From: Pogona vitticeps
Lineage: Eukaryota > Chordata > Lepidosauria > Squamata > Agamidae
Reading direction: 5' to 3'
DNA: 64,000 bases
NCBI RefSeq assembly: GCF_051106095.1
Contig: NC_135787.1
Span: 158,728,001 to 158,792,000, forward strand
Shown piece by piece: positions 33,049 to 45,700 of the stretch (its first letter is position 1; each line of letters starts with the position of its first letter). Below the pieces are notes generated by a model. The model worked only from the letters and a program-made list of their open reading frames with translations, made no database searches and was not told the DNA's origin. A program made the translations under genes and the position numbers.

Positions 33049-34552
33049 CTGACCTTGAGCCAGACATCCTAGAGAGTGAAGTCAAGTGGGCCTTAGAAAA
33101 CATGGCTAACAACAAGGCCAGTGGAGGTGATGGCATTCCAGTTGAACTATTTAGAATCTTAAAATATGACACTGTTAAGGTGCTACACTCAATATGCCAG
33201 TGAGTTTGGAAAATTCAGCAGTGGCCAGAGGATTGGAAAAGATCAGTCTACATCCCAATCCCAAAGAAGGGCAGTGCCAAAGAATGCTCCAACTACTGTA
33301 CAATTGCACTCATTTCACACGCTAGCAAGGTTATGCTCAAAATCCTCCAAGGTAGGCTTCAGCAGTATGTGGACCGAGAACTCCCAGAAATACAAGCTGG
33401 ATTTCGAAGGGGCAGAGGAACTAGAGACCAAATTGCTAACATGCACTGGATTATGGAGAAAGCCAGAGAATTCCAGAAAAACATCTACCTCTGCTTCATT
33501 GACTATGGATCACAACAAACTATGTCAAGTTCTTAAAGAAATGGGAATGTCTGATCACCTTATCTACTGAGAAACCTAAATGTGGGACAGGAAGCAACAG
33601 TTAGAACTGGATATGGAACAACTGATTGGTTCAAAATTGGGAAAGGAGTAGGACAAGGCTGTATATCGTCCCCTTGCTTATTTAACTTGTGTGCAGAATA
33701 CCTCATGCGAAAGGATGGACTGGAGAAATCCCAAGACAGAATTAAGTTTAAATGTAATGAGAAGAAATGGACATACTGGAAGAAATATCAGTCTCAGATA
33801 TGCAGATGATACCACTCTGATGGCAGAAAGTGAGGAGGAATTAAAGACCCTCTTAATGAGGGTAAAGAGGAGAGCACAAAAATTGGTCTGAAGCTCAACA
33901 TAAAAAAAACCCAACCAAGATCATGGCCACTGGTCCCATCACCTCCTGGGAAATAGAAGGGGAAGATATGGAGGCAGTGACAGATTTTACTTTCTTGGGC
34001 TCCATGATCACTGCAGATGGTGACAGCAGCCATGAAGTTAAAAGACACCTGCTTCTTGGGAGGAAAGCGATGACAAATCTAGATAGCATCTTAAAAAGCG
34101 TCACCTTGCCGACAAAGGGCCACATAGTCAAAGCTATTGTTTTTCCAGTAGCGATGTATGGAAGTGAGAGCTGGACCATAAAGAAGGCTGACAGCTGAAG
34201 AATTGATGCTTTTGAATTGTGGTGGTGGAGGAGGCTCTTGAGAGTCCCCTGGTCTGCAAGGAGAACAAACCTATCAGTTCTGAAGGAAATCAACCCTGAG
34301 TACTCACTGGAAGGATAGATCCTGAAGCTGAGGCTCCAATACTTTGGCCATCTCATGAGAAGAGAGGACTCCCTAGAAAAGACCCTATGTTGGGAAAGTG
34401 TGAAAGCAAGAGGAGTAGAGGATATCTGAGGACGAGATGGATGGTCAGTGTCATTGAAGCTACCAACATGAATTTGACCCAGCTCTGGAAGGCGTGCCCT
34501 GGTCCATTGGGTCATGAAGAGTCAGACACGACTTAACGACTAAACAACAACA
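33049..34552 (+). mobile_element. BovB (RTE) LINE copy 2, 5'-truncated
   Basis: Plus-strand translation gives BovB blocks in order: DLEPDILESEVKWALENM, NKASGGDGIPVELF, IPKKGSAKECSNY, QAGFRRGRGTRDQIANMHWI, GQEATVRTGYGTTDWF, LRYADDTTLMAESEEELKTL, ATGPITSWEIEG, FLGSMITADGD and the WRRLL block. It ends with the tail GTCAGACACGACTTAACGAC and CAACAACAAC. A small deletion removes about 20 bp just after FIDYG, so the AKAFDCV motif is lost and the frame shifts; other stops follow. Less rearranged than copy 1. Confidence 0.95.
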
Positions 34553-35091
34553 ACATTTATAAAGCTTATTAAGTACATTGAAATTCTGGACTTGTTTCCT
34601 CCGAAGTAAACCACCGTCAGAAAAGCAGCTATATATAGGAGTGCAGAGTTTTAATACACATTTCACTTATTTGAAATGTAGAGTTGGAAAAGAGTTTTAC
34701 AGATAGCATGACTTGTCAGAAAGATAAGTAAAGCAAATTAAGTGTGGACTTTCACAACAAGCTAAAATAACCAAACAAAGGGTACTGTACTACCATCATA
34801 AGAAGCTCACTGGAAAAGGCAGCAATGCAAGAAAAAGTGCAAAGCAAGAAAGACTGCACATGAGATGGATTGACACAATAAAGAAACCCACAGTCTTTTT
34901 TGATGTTGCAGTCAAAGTAGGACCAGCAGCAGAAAGACAGGGATTCAGATTTTGGGAATAAAATGTGATACTTTTGCCTGCTTTGGGGATGATAAATAGA
35001 GAAACACGATTGCTCCATACTTCATACTTCTGTTGTTCTCAGCAGAAACTGCAGAGCTAAATGCAGTGGCAGTTAACAGTTTTTAGTCAGT

Positions 35092-35456
<365 letters not shown>

Positions 35457-35764
35457 TTGCAGTCACCTCTGGGTGGAAGCAGTCATTCACAAGCCCCGGA
35501 TTGACTGCCAGGTGCCAGCTGTAACCAATCAAGCAGGCTTATCTCTGATCTCTTAAAGAAGGAGTGCCGGAACCAAGGAAAATAGCAGGAAGAGGTAGCT
35601 AACGATGGTGCAGTTTGAGGTTCGGTTGTGGGGGCGTGTAGTGGGGGGTAGTGCTCTGCTTGCATGCCAAGGGAGACATCTCCACGTGCCACCTGTGGCA
35701 TTCTTGCTATCGGTTCACCATCCCTGATCTAACTGAATCAAATGTTTATTTCAACATGCATATA

Positions 35765-36685
35765 CAGTCGTAACTTGACTTACGACTATTAATCTGTTCC
35801 AGAAGATGGACATAACTTGAAATGGTCATAAGTCGAGGCATCATTTCCCATAAGAATGAATTGAAATGCAATTAATTTGTTACGGCCGAAGGGGAAAAAA
35901 ATCACCAAAAACAATCACTGCAAGACTCATTGGAAACGCGATTAATCCCTTCCAGCTGAAGCGGGGAAAGAAAAGCAATCAAGCATGCAAGACCCATTGG
36001 AAATGCACAGAAACAAACGGAGCAGATCAGAAATGCACAGAGAACAAAGGGGGCAGGTTGGAAATGCAGGAAAAAAAAGGAAAAAGCAAGGGAAGCATGC
36101 AGGACCCATTGAAAACGGGGGGAAAACCCAAAAGCAACCAGCCCTCCCAAGACCCATCAGAAATGGGGGGAAGCAAAAAAAAACCCAACCCCCCAAGACC
36201 CATTGGAAATGGGGGAAAAACCCAAAAAGCGACAAAACCTCCCAAAACCCATCGGAAATGGGGGGGAAGCCAACAAACAAACCCCCCAAGACCCATCAAA
36301 GCACAGAAACATAACCCCTTCAGCTCAAAACCATGGTGCAAAAACACTCAGAACAGTTTTTAAAAAGCAGAAAACAGCACCTTACTTTACCAGACAGCCC
36401 GAAGCATCCCTGCAAACACACACACACTCTCTCTCAGAAGCAGAAGGAGGCCGTCCCAAGCCTCCTACGATGCACACTCTCTAACTGCTGGGGTGAAAGA
36501 GCTACAAAGAAGCAGCGTCGTTGCCACCTACAGTTAGAAATTTGAATTTCCTGCCTTTTTCCCCTGCCTTTTTCTGTTTGTAAGTGGAAGCTCTGGTTGC
36601 AAGTAGAAGCATAATTTTGTGTCTGGAGTTGGTCGTAACTCGAAATGGTTATAAGTAGGGACGTTTGTAAGTTGAGGTACGACTG
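35765..36685. mobile_element. Tigger-like element with internal minisatellite, copy H
   Basis: The ends CAGTCGTAACTTGACTTACG and, on the opposite strand, CAGTCGTACCTCAACTTAC are inverted and flanked by TA (35763-35764 and 36686-36687). At 921 bp it is about twice as long as its relatives because of tandem units with the word AAGACCCATYGGAAATGGGG between about 35980 and 36300. The lysine-rich open frames here come from this repeat and are not a gene. Confidence 0.85.
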
Positions 36686-36968
36686 TACTTCAGTAAATAC
36701 AGAATGTTATGCCTGGCTGCAGGATTCTACCAAGCGTACAAAAAGAAATAGGTAGATGTGGACCGGATGTTTTGTATGGGTGTGATGGATTACGTTTAGC
36801 ATTAGTGATGAATTTGTGCAGTCTCTGCTGAAGAACCAACTTTTTTCATAAGAAATGTTGTAGGAATTATCTGTTAGCAAGTGGCCTTTCAGAGAAAGCA
36901 GAGTTGATAGATGGAGATGCTATCATTTATTTTAGGTTGAAGAATCAAAACATTACAATATTAGCACA

Positions 36969-38115
36969 ATATTATAGAATGGTAGAATTGGAAGGAGGTA
37001 ATGGATTTTGTAACTTAACAAAATATCAACAGATTGGAAGTATAAGAAGAGCTGTACTGGATCAGGCCAGGGCCCATCTAGTCCAGCTTTCTGTATCTCA
37101 CAGTGGCCCCACCAGATGCCTCTGGGAGGCATAAGACAACTAGATACCTGTCTCCTGATACCACTCCCCACATCTGGCATTTTGAAGTACCTTTCTTTTA
37201 AGCCTGGGGGTTATACATCTCCATCATGGCTTGTAACCTGCAATGGACTTTTCCTCCAGGAATCTGTCCAAACCCTTTTTAAAGGCATCTAGGCTAGATG
37301 CCCTCTCCACATCCTGTGGCAAGGAGTTCCACAGATTAGCAACACACTGGGTAAAGAAATAGTTTCTTTTTTCTGTTCTCACTCTCCAAATATTCAATTT
37401 GAGTGGCTGTCTCCTGGTTCTGGTATTGCATGAGATGGAAAAGAGTTTCCCTCTAGCCACTTTATCCATCCCCTGCAGAATTGTACAGTGGTGCCCTGCT
37501 TGATGACGATAATCCGTTCCAGGAAAATCGCTGTTAAGCGAAATTGTCGTCAAGCAAAAAAACCCCCATTGAAATGCATTGAAAACCGGTTCATGCGTTC
37601 CAGTGGGGAAATACCTCATCGTCCAGTGAAGATCGTCCATAGAGAATCGCCGATAAGCTGTTTAAAATCGCTGTCTTCCAAAGCAGGGATCCGGAAAGCA
37701 GCCATTTTGCGGAACCAGAAAAATCATCGTTTATTGAACAAATGGTTTGTGAAGCAGGCTCCTAATCAACGTAATGCGAGAAAACCCATTGGAACCATTG
37801 TTTTGCGATTGCAATAGCGATCACAAAAAACTCATCATCAAGCAATTTTGTCGTCAAGCGGGGTCATCATCAAGCGGGGCACCACTGTATATGTTTCAGT
37901 CATGTCCCCCCTCAAGTGCCTTTTCTCTAAAGAACCCCAAACACTGTAGCCTCTCCTCATAAGGCAGGTGCCCAAGCCGCATCATTTTAGTTGCTCTCTT
38001 CTGCATCTTTTCCATTTCCACTATGTCTTTTTTGGGGCGCGGCGACCAGAACTGTACACAATACTCCAGGTGCAGCCTTACTAGCATTGTGTACAATGGC
38101 ATTACAATGTTGGCT
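36969..38115 (-). mobile_element. CR1-clade LINE split by a Tigger-like insertion
   Basis: On the minus strand: VRLHLEYCVQFWSPRPKKDI and RATKMMRLGHLPYEERLQCL (37896-38102), then after the insertion RTRRQPLKLNIWRVRTEKRN and YFFTQCVANLWNSLPQDVE. The 3' end near 36969 carries AATTCTACCATTCTATAAT, as CR1 tails do. The element at 37486-37887 interrupts it with a TA duplication. 5'-truncated and frame-broken. Confidence 0.9.
37486..37887. mobile_element. Tigger-like MITE nested in CR1, copy B
   Basis: It starts CAGTGGTGCCCTGCTTGATG and ends with the inverse (GCGGGGCACCACTG), flanked by TA at 37484-37485 and 37888-37889. Removing it leaves a continuous CR1 sequence (TGCAGAATTGTA then TATGTTTCAGTC), so this insertion is younger than the CR1. 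Confidence 0.88.
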
Positions 38116-39291
38116 ATTTTATTTACAGTCTCCTTTTTAATGATATGCTATAAAAACCACCTGTAGCTGAGACTTGTAGGTATTTCTCCAGCCCTTGATG
38201 AATAATTTAGGCACTTGTTACTCTTCTTTTTTATTTAAATAGAATGACTCAAAAGAACCAACCCAACAACGCTTTATAATATTCATCTCTCCAATCTATA
38301 TGGTACATAATTAGATGAACAGATACTTAGCTTCCAAACCTGATATACTGTATAGCTCTGCTTCCAATTTCCAACATAGTTTCCTCAGAACTACATTATG
38401 TGAATATCTTTCTACGAGCTAAGTATTCATTTTAGAGTCCACTGAGATTGTACCATTAGCCTTCCCCAAACATGTGGAAGCAGAATTCAGAAAATCAAGC
38501 AATTATTTGACATATTGATGAATTGATTGATTTTTTTTAAAAAATGTAGTTTTTTATAGTTCAGCTTCATTTTGTTCCTTACATATTTTGTGCAAATGTA
38601 TCCCTCTATATTTGCATAGCAAGGAAGAGTCTTGGGTCTGTTTCTTCATACTAAGTTGAAATGCAGTTGCTAATATCAGCTAAAGTAGATCCATTGGCTG
38701 AAAACTCGTAGTAAGTTACAGCTAGAGTAGGTCCATTGAATCAGTTCATTTGAAGAGTTGACTTGGTAAATCCCCATGGATTCAATGGGCCTACTCTAGT
38801 TGTACCTTTGACTAGATTTCATCCATTATATCAGTGAGATTAACCTAAGCATTGATGTACCATTTAGCATTTTATTCAGTGGACCTATTCTATTTGGGAC
38901 TAACAAGTAGTTAGCTATACCAGAATAGACACTTTGGACTGTATCCAGAGTTGATTTTTGCTGACACTAGCATCTGTTGACCAGGTGCCCCTTTGAACTC
39001 TCCTTTTTAAGGAAAGTGAGGATTCAATTTCACCTTTTCTACCTGCAACACTGCCTTCCAGAGATTTCCACAGCCTTCTAGAACAGGGGGAGGCTGCAGA
39101 AGAAGGAATTTAAAATGCCGTATCCTTCATTCTATTTGCAGGATTTCTTCACTTTATCAAAAGCCTAGTGGGAATATAAAATGTTCTTTTGTTTGTGGGA
39201 AGAAAACTTTGGAGCCAACGCCATTTATTTAAACATCTGAGAATATTTCAGCATATTTTAATTAATTAATTATCCATTTGTTCTTCTAAAG

Positions 39292-39479
39292 CAGGGGTCT
39301 CCAAACTGTGGCCTACAGGCCACATCTGGCCTACTTTGCCTTTTTATCTGGCCTGGCAAATGCCGCAGGCTCAGATCTGTTCCCTTCAGCCTGTGCATGT
39401 GTGTGTGCTTTCCTTCGCCCCTCAAAAATGTGTAAAATATGTGATATGGCCCTCATGCTGAAAAGTTTGGAGTCCCCTA
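39292..39479. mobile_element. Complete hAT MITE with 8-bp target duplication
   Basis: The left end CAGGGGTCTCCAAACTGTGG and the right end AAAAGTTTGGAGTCCCCTA form terminal inverted repeats. The 8-bp duplication TTCTAAAG is perfect at 39284-39291 and 39480-39487, the length expected of hAT. The interior (188 bp in all) is non-coding. Confidence 0.92.
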
Positions 39480-39883
39480 TTCTAAAGGTATGGCAATTAA
39501 AGATATTATGTAGCACATTTTAACAGAGTTCAGTAACTCATCTTGTAGATCAATTTGTGAGCTTTTGTCAAATTTGTGCTACAAATCTGGATCCTCGAGT
39601 CTAACTTGCAATCAAAGGAGGTTCTTATTCCAGTGGTCAAATGAATTTCTGCAGTCTTTTGAGCTCGACTTTTCACTTCTGCCTTAATGTAGATTGCTTA
39701 GTCTTGTGGTTGGTCTGGCCTGTTTTTACAAGAGACATGCCTTTCTTCTCTTGCAACAGCTGATGATTTAATTTTTATTTCCTGTAACATCAGCTTCAGA
39801 GAGAGAAAAAACTAATTTTGAAATGCACCTTTCTATCATTTTGTACTTAGATGCATATTTAAGTGTTAGGTGTAACTTAAGTA

Positions 39884-40293
39884 CAGTGGTGTCCCGCATA
39901 ACGGGCGCCCCGTTTAACGAATCCGCATAGCGATGGCTTTTTTGCGATCGCAAAAGCAATCGCATTGCGATGATTTAGGTAGTAAAAATCGCTTTGCAAT
40001 GATCGGTAAGCTGTTTCACTTACCGATTTTCGCATAGCGATGTTTTTGGAACAGCTGATCACCGGTTCCAAAATGGCCACCCGCTGTGTTTTCGCACCCA
40101 TTCCTCACTTGCCGGGCAGCGAAAATGGCGGCCGTATGGAGGATTTTCACATAGCGGTGAGTTTACAGCCCATAGGAATGCATTAAACGTATTTTAATGC
40201 ATTCCTATGGGCTTTTTTGTTCCATATAGTGACAAATCCACATAGCGACAATTTTTCCGGAACGGATTATCGTCGCTATGCAGGGCACTACTG
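39884..40293. mobile_element. Tigger-like MITE, copy C
   Basis: It starts CAGTGGTGTCCCGCATAACG, ends GCAGGGCACTACTG, and is flanked by TA on both sides. It contains a hairpin with perfect 21-bp arms (40167-40187 and 40193-40213). It ends about 130 bp before the acceptor of the first SCYL2 coding exon. Confidence 0.88.
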
Positions 40294-40444
40294 TATTAAT
40301 TATTTACACTGAATGTATCCGATGAGGAAGCATAAAATTATGAAATAGACTGTGTAAATATGTAATGTTTATTTTCTGTTTAGGAAAAATTTCAAGCTAG
40401 ATTCTGAGAATTCTTTTTGTTGTAGGCAGAGTACCGTCATAATA

Positions 40445-42707
40445 ATGGAGTCCATGCTAAACAAATTGAAGAGCACTGTTACCAAAGTGACTGCAGATGT
40501 CACTAGTGCAGTTATGGGAAATCCTGTCACCCGAGAGTTTGATGTTGGCCGACATATTGCTAGTGGTGGCAATGGGCTTGCTTGGAAGATATTTAATGGC
40601 ACTAAAAAATCAACAAAACAGGTAAGATTGTAACTTTTTGTAGTATGTTTCATGAAAGTTATTAAAGAGTATGTGTATTAATTGCTGAAAAAGTAGACAC
40701 AATGTACATATTATATTCATGTAAGATATACCGTATGTATATACAGTATACATATACAAGTTAGGTTGTTAAAATGCCTTGATGTATAATAGATTGTAAG
40801 AAAATCAAGAAGAACTAAATGTTGTAAAAAAGTTTTTTTTTCATTTTAATTTCTTAAGGAAGTGTTCTTAATTTCAAATCCTTCCTACTTAACTGTTTTT
40901 GTGTGCATTTGCCTTGATATTACATTTATAGGAACTGTATTTATTTTTGGAGTAAATCACCCATTAGTTTGTGAGATTAGTGGCTCATGTTCTAAAACTA
41001 TTATTATCGTGATTATTTTAATTATTTTATTTTAATTAAATAGATATAAGTTTTTTCTGGGAAAGTATGGTAAAAGTATAATAATAATAATAAAAAAATA
41101 CATAATAGAAAAATAGACATGAATTTTTTTTCAGAAAGACGCTTTTGAAATATAGCAATCTTAACCATGCCTTTGATAACTCTATTTGTGTTTGGGTCCG
41201 AGATGACAAAACTGATAAATAGTTAATACTTTGGTAGTTGAATGGGACTGCTGTATCTGTGTCATGAATTAACCAATTGTTACCTTAAGGAGAATTTTGA
41301 TATATGTAATATTTGCTTTGGTTGTCCCACTGCAGTTTGAAATACAGCATTGAGCTCTGCCCAGCCCTTGGATATCAGTATCAAGGATAAAACATTGATC
41401 TCCATACAGTGGGGTCTCGACTTACGAACTTAATCCGTATTGGAAGACAGTTCTCAAGTCGAAAAGTTCTTAAGTCGAATCCGTATTTCCCATAGGAATG
41501 CATTGAAAACCATTTAATCCGTATCTGCTCTTTTCGTCCATAGAAACTAATGGGAAGCTGCTATTCCGCCTTCTGCCACTAGAGGGGGATAATTTTTTTC
41601 TTTTTTCCTTTTAACCTAAGATGACTTAGCTTTAAAAAAAAAGGGAAAAAGAGTTCGTAACTCGAATCTAAGTTCGTAAGTCGAGTCCATATATTCCTAT
41701 GAGAGCGGTTCGTAAGTCGAAACGTTCGTATGTCGAGCCGTTCGTAAGTCGCGACCCCACTGTATTTCCCCTTTTCCACTGAACTCTGGCTCCATTTGTC
41801 TAGGAACCTTCAGTGTCAGCCTGTTGGGGTAGTATTTTTGGATATTGTGATGCATATCATGGATAGAGACATACGGGTTTGTCTGTCAGGAGATGATTTC
41901 CTATAGTAGGCCATTTTTTGAAGAAATGCTATTCTTATTGTCATGGATAGGATGATGTTTGGCCATAGTAACATAAGCCTTAGTCACCTACGTTGTATAT
42001 GGAGCTGTTTTTGAAGAGTGTTCAGAAGGTGCAGGTAGGGCATAATTCAGGGATCAGAACATTTTCAAACATATTACACTGATGCCATGCAATCTATATT
42101 TTCTTTTTGTTTCCAAGCCCAAGTCAAGGTATTGATTATTTCCTATAAAAGGCTTCAGTGGCTTAGAACCAAATAGCTGAAGGGCCCCATCCTCCCATCT
42201 GAATCTACCAGCCATTTACTGTCATAACATATCAAGCCAATTCTGTATAAGTTACATTGGTACCAGTTGCTGCCCGGACCCAATTCAAAATGCTTGTTTT
42301 GACATATAAATCCCTAAACGGCTTGGGCCCTGGATACCTGAAGGACCGCCTCCTTCCATATGAACCTACCTGGCAGTTAAGATCCAGCCAGGGGGCCCTT
42401 TTGAAAGAGCCGTCCCTTAAGGAGGTAAGAGGGACAGCTTGTAGACAAAGGGCCTTTTTGGCAGCTGCCTCCAGACTATGGAATGTCCTCCCGACTGAGA
42501 TTTGTCTGGCGCCGACGCTGATGACGTTTTGGCGCCAGGTCAAAACCTTCCTGTTCTAGAAGGCTTTTAATTGAAATAATATTAGCTGTGGATCCGATGG
42601 CAATTTTTATATATATTTTAATTGTATTTTAATTGTTCTGAATTTTTATTGTATTTTAAATGTTGTAAGCGGCCCAGAGACCTTTGGGTAGTGTGGGCGG
42701 CATATTA

Positions 42708-42746
<39 letters not shown>

Positions 42747-45700
42747 AAACTACAATCCCTCTATCTGTATTTTCTCATCAAGGAAGGTAAAGCTAGTAGT
42801 AACATGGAAGGAGAAACCTCTATGATTGTTATTTGTGTAGGCTTGTCTCTGAAAAATGAGGGTTATCATAGCTTTCAGTGTTTGCTTTGCTTCTCTTAAT
42901 CACCAAGTAGTGGCCCATAATGACTGATGTACCCAAAGGCACTCTGATTAAAATTTGTTTGAAATGGGTCCGGTTAGTAGGTGTTAATAAGGAATCCTGT
43001 ATAGTGTCTAAGGAATTGTGTGCAGAATTTCATGGGAGGAAACTGAGGATATTTCACTAACAAATTGTGAAGTCATTGCTTTTGACATAAGCTTTTGTAT
43101 TTTTTCATGTGCGATTAAAATAGGTGTGTCTTAAATCAGAAACATTGTGACTGACATATGGTGAGAGACTCTTGTCTAGTGCTTGTTTTTTCTTTAATAA
43201 AAGTATTGTGGTATGGAGTCTGCAGTTGGTTGACAATAGGATCAGGTGTGTTACATTGCTCTTGACCCTGTGGCAGCCAGTGCATAGTTAGTCTGCCTCA
43301 TCCTGCCTGATCTGTAGTAGAAACAAAACTCGTCTAAAAATGTATGAAAGAAGCATCTTCCATTACAGAAATGAAGAAGTGCCATGCATGGAAAGAATAG
43401 TTAATTCTACTGTGTTTTTACTGTGCTTATATCTTAGTAGTATTTTCAGAGGATGTTAGAACCATAATAAATATTTAGTCTCTGTATGGTAAATTATTGT
43501 CAAATTAGTATGTGGAACAGTACCATATTAACATAACGTAAAAACAAACAAATCCTTATTACAGCAGTGCCCATTCCGGAAAAATCGTCGCTATCCGGAT
43601 TCGTCGCTATGGAAAAAGAAAAAGCCCATAGGAATGCATTAAACCCCATTTAATGCGTTCCTATGGGCTTAAAACTCATCTTTAAGCGAAAATCCTCCAT
43701 ACGGCTGCCATTTTTGCTACCCGGTATGTGAGGAATCGGCGCAAAAACACAACAACGGGCGGCCATTTTTTTCCCGCTGGCCATTTTGGAACCGCCGATC
43801 AGCTGTTTTTAAAACATCGCTATGCGAAAATCGGTAAGTGAAACACCTTACTGATCATCACAAAGCGATTTTTACCATTAAAAATATCGCAATGCAATCG
43901 CTTTTGCGATTGCAAAAAATCCGTCGCTGTGCGGATTCATCGTTAACCGAGGTGCTCGTTAAGCGAGGCACCACTGTACTGGATAATTTTTTTCCAACTG
44001 GAAATTTTGTGGATAGACATGGATATAACCTGATATAATTTTGATTAATATTGTTTATAAATGCCAGTTTAATTCATTTTTGTAATTAGAAGGTTACTGT
44101 TCATCTCTGTTACGTTTAAAAACTATAGCAAGTGTATCTTTTTACTCTTGTCTCATTCTTTCAATAAAAAGCCATTTAACTGATTTTGTTATTGATACTT
44201 TGCAGCCAGTTTCTTTACTGAACTACTACTCAGAATGAAATGCTTTTAAAATATCTGATTCTGTTTTGCTTGTCAGCTTCTTGATGTGACTATCCCATGC
44301 CAGTTAAGCAAACTGGATTGTTTATGCAGAGTCTTGAGTTTCTTGGTAAAACTGAATCTTTAAGGGGGGGAAAAACTACATGTCTCATATATTGCTAATA
44401 TATATATAATAGTATTGTGACACCTTTCTTACATGGTAAAGTAAATCTTCCTCTAGAAGATTTGGAGAATTTGCAAGGGAAAAAGGTGCTTACTCCTTAC
44501 TTCATACTTTCTCTCTAAAATTGGCATCATGCAAGAGGTAAAGCAATTGCTGTAATATTTTTATCCCAGATTTTTGCATTTGTTTATTATTTTATTACAT
44601 ATACAGCAACAATTGTATTTTTTAGCGTGTGTGGCAGTTCTGGGCAGATATGGGAAACAGATCTCAGTGATCATATTTGTATTCGATAACAGTGTCTCCA
44701 TACTTGCTGTTGTGCACGCACACTCACAACATATGCTTGCTTTTCTGTATTCATAAATGAGTTTTGAATAGGTGTCATAAGCCTCCCGAGCTCTTGGTTT
44801 TTTTATCTTTTAGGAACTGAGGAGTAAGAGTTGTATGCCTGTGTAACCTTTCCCTTGCTTCATTACTTCATATACTGGCTTTAACATATTGGACTTATGT
44901 TCTTAATAGTGGAGTTTCCTATTTTGGTTGAAATGAGAAAATCTTATCTAATGTCTGTTTTCTGATAAGCATCTTAGAAACCCAGTTTGATCCTACTGTA
45001 GTTAGTTTACCCAAATTTAAAGCAGAATTCTGTGTTTCAGGCATAACAAATCAGGACTAAAGTGCTAAAACAGATGTGCAAAAGGAATAGAAGAGAGTTG
45101 AGCTGGTGGATGTTCTGCCTTGACATTTGGCTCTGGTTTTCTAATCTGTCATTTAGAGAGCCTTTGTGATACATATATACAGGGTGGCAATGCTAGTATT
45201 GTGATGGCTAACTTGTTTAAAAATTGAAAGACATTGTGAAGATTGTTGTTTTTTTTTAAACAGTAATACATATTACATTAGTTCTGTAACTATGTTTCTT
45301 GCTTTACTAATTATGTTATCATTCTTTATTCTTAGGAAGTAGCAGTATTTGTATTTGATAAAAAGCTTATAGACAAATATCAGAAATTTGAGAAGGATCA
45401 AATTATTGATGCCTTAAAACGAGGAGTTCAACAGTTAACAAGACTTCGACACCCCCGGTTGCTTACTGTGCAACATCCACTAGAAGAATCACGGTAAATG
45501 TCTGTATTGCTTACTTAATTATAGATTGTGTAGACACTGAAGAAGTATAGTTTCAAAGTATTCTCATAATTAATTTATCTAACTTTGATTAATTTTGGAA
45601 AACTATGTACATACGCTTTGAGTTTTTAATTCGAAAGACAAATAATATACAGTGGTGCCTCGCTTAACGAGTGCACCGCATAACGACGAAATCGCATAGC

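Noticed and set aside
35866-36363. 165-codon lysine-rich open frame
   Set aside because: Made by the internal minisatellite of a Tigger-like element; its repeats read open in several frames.
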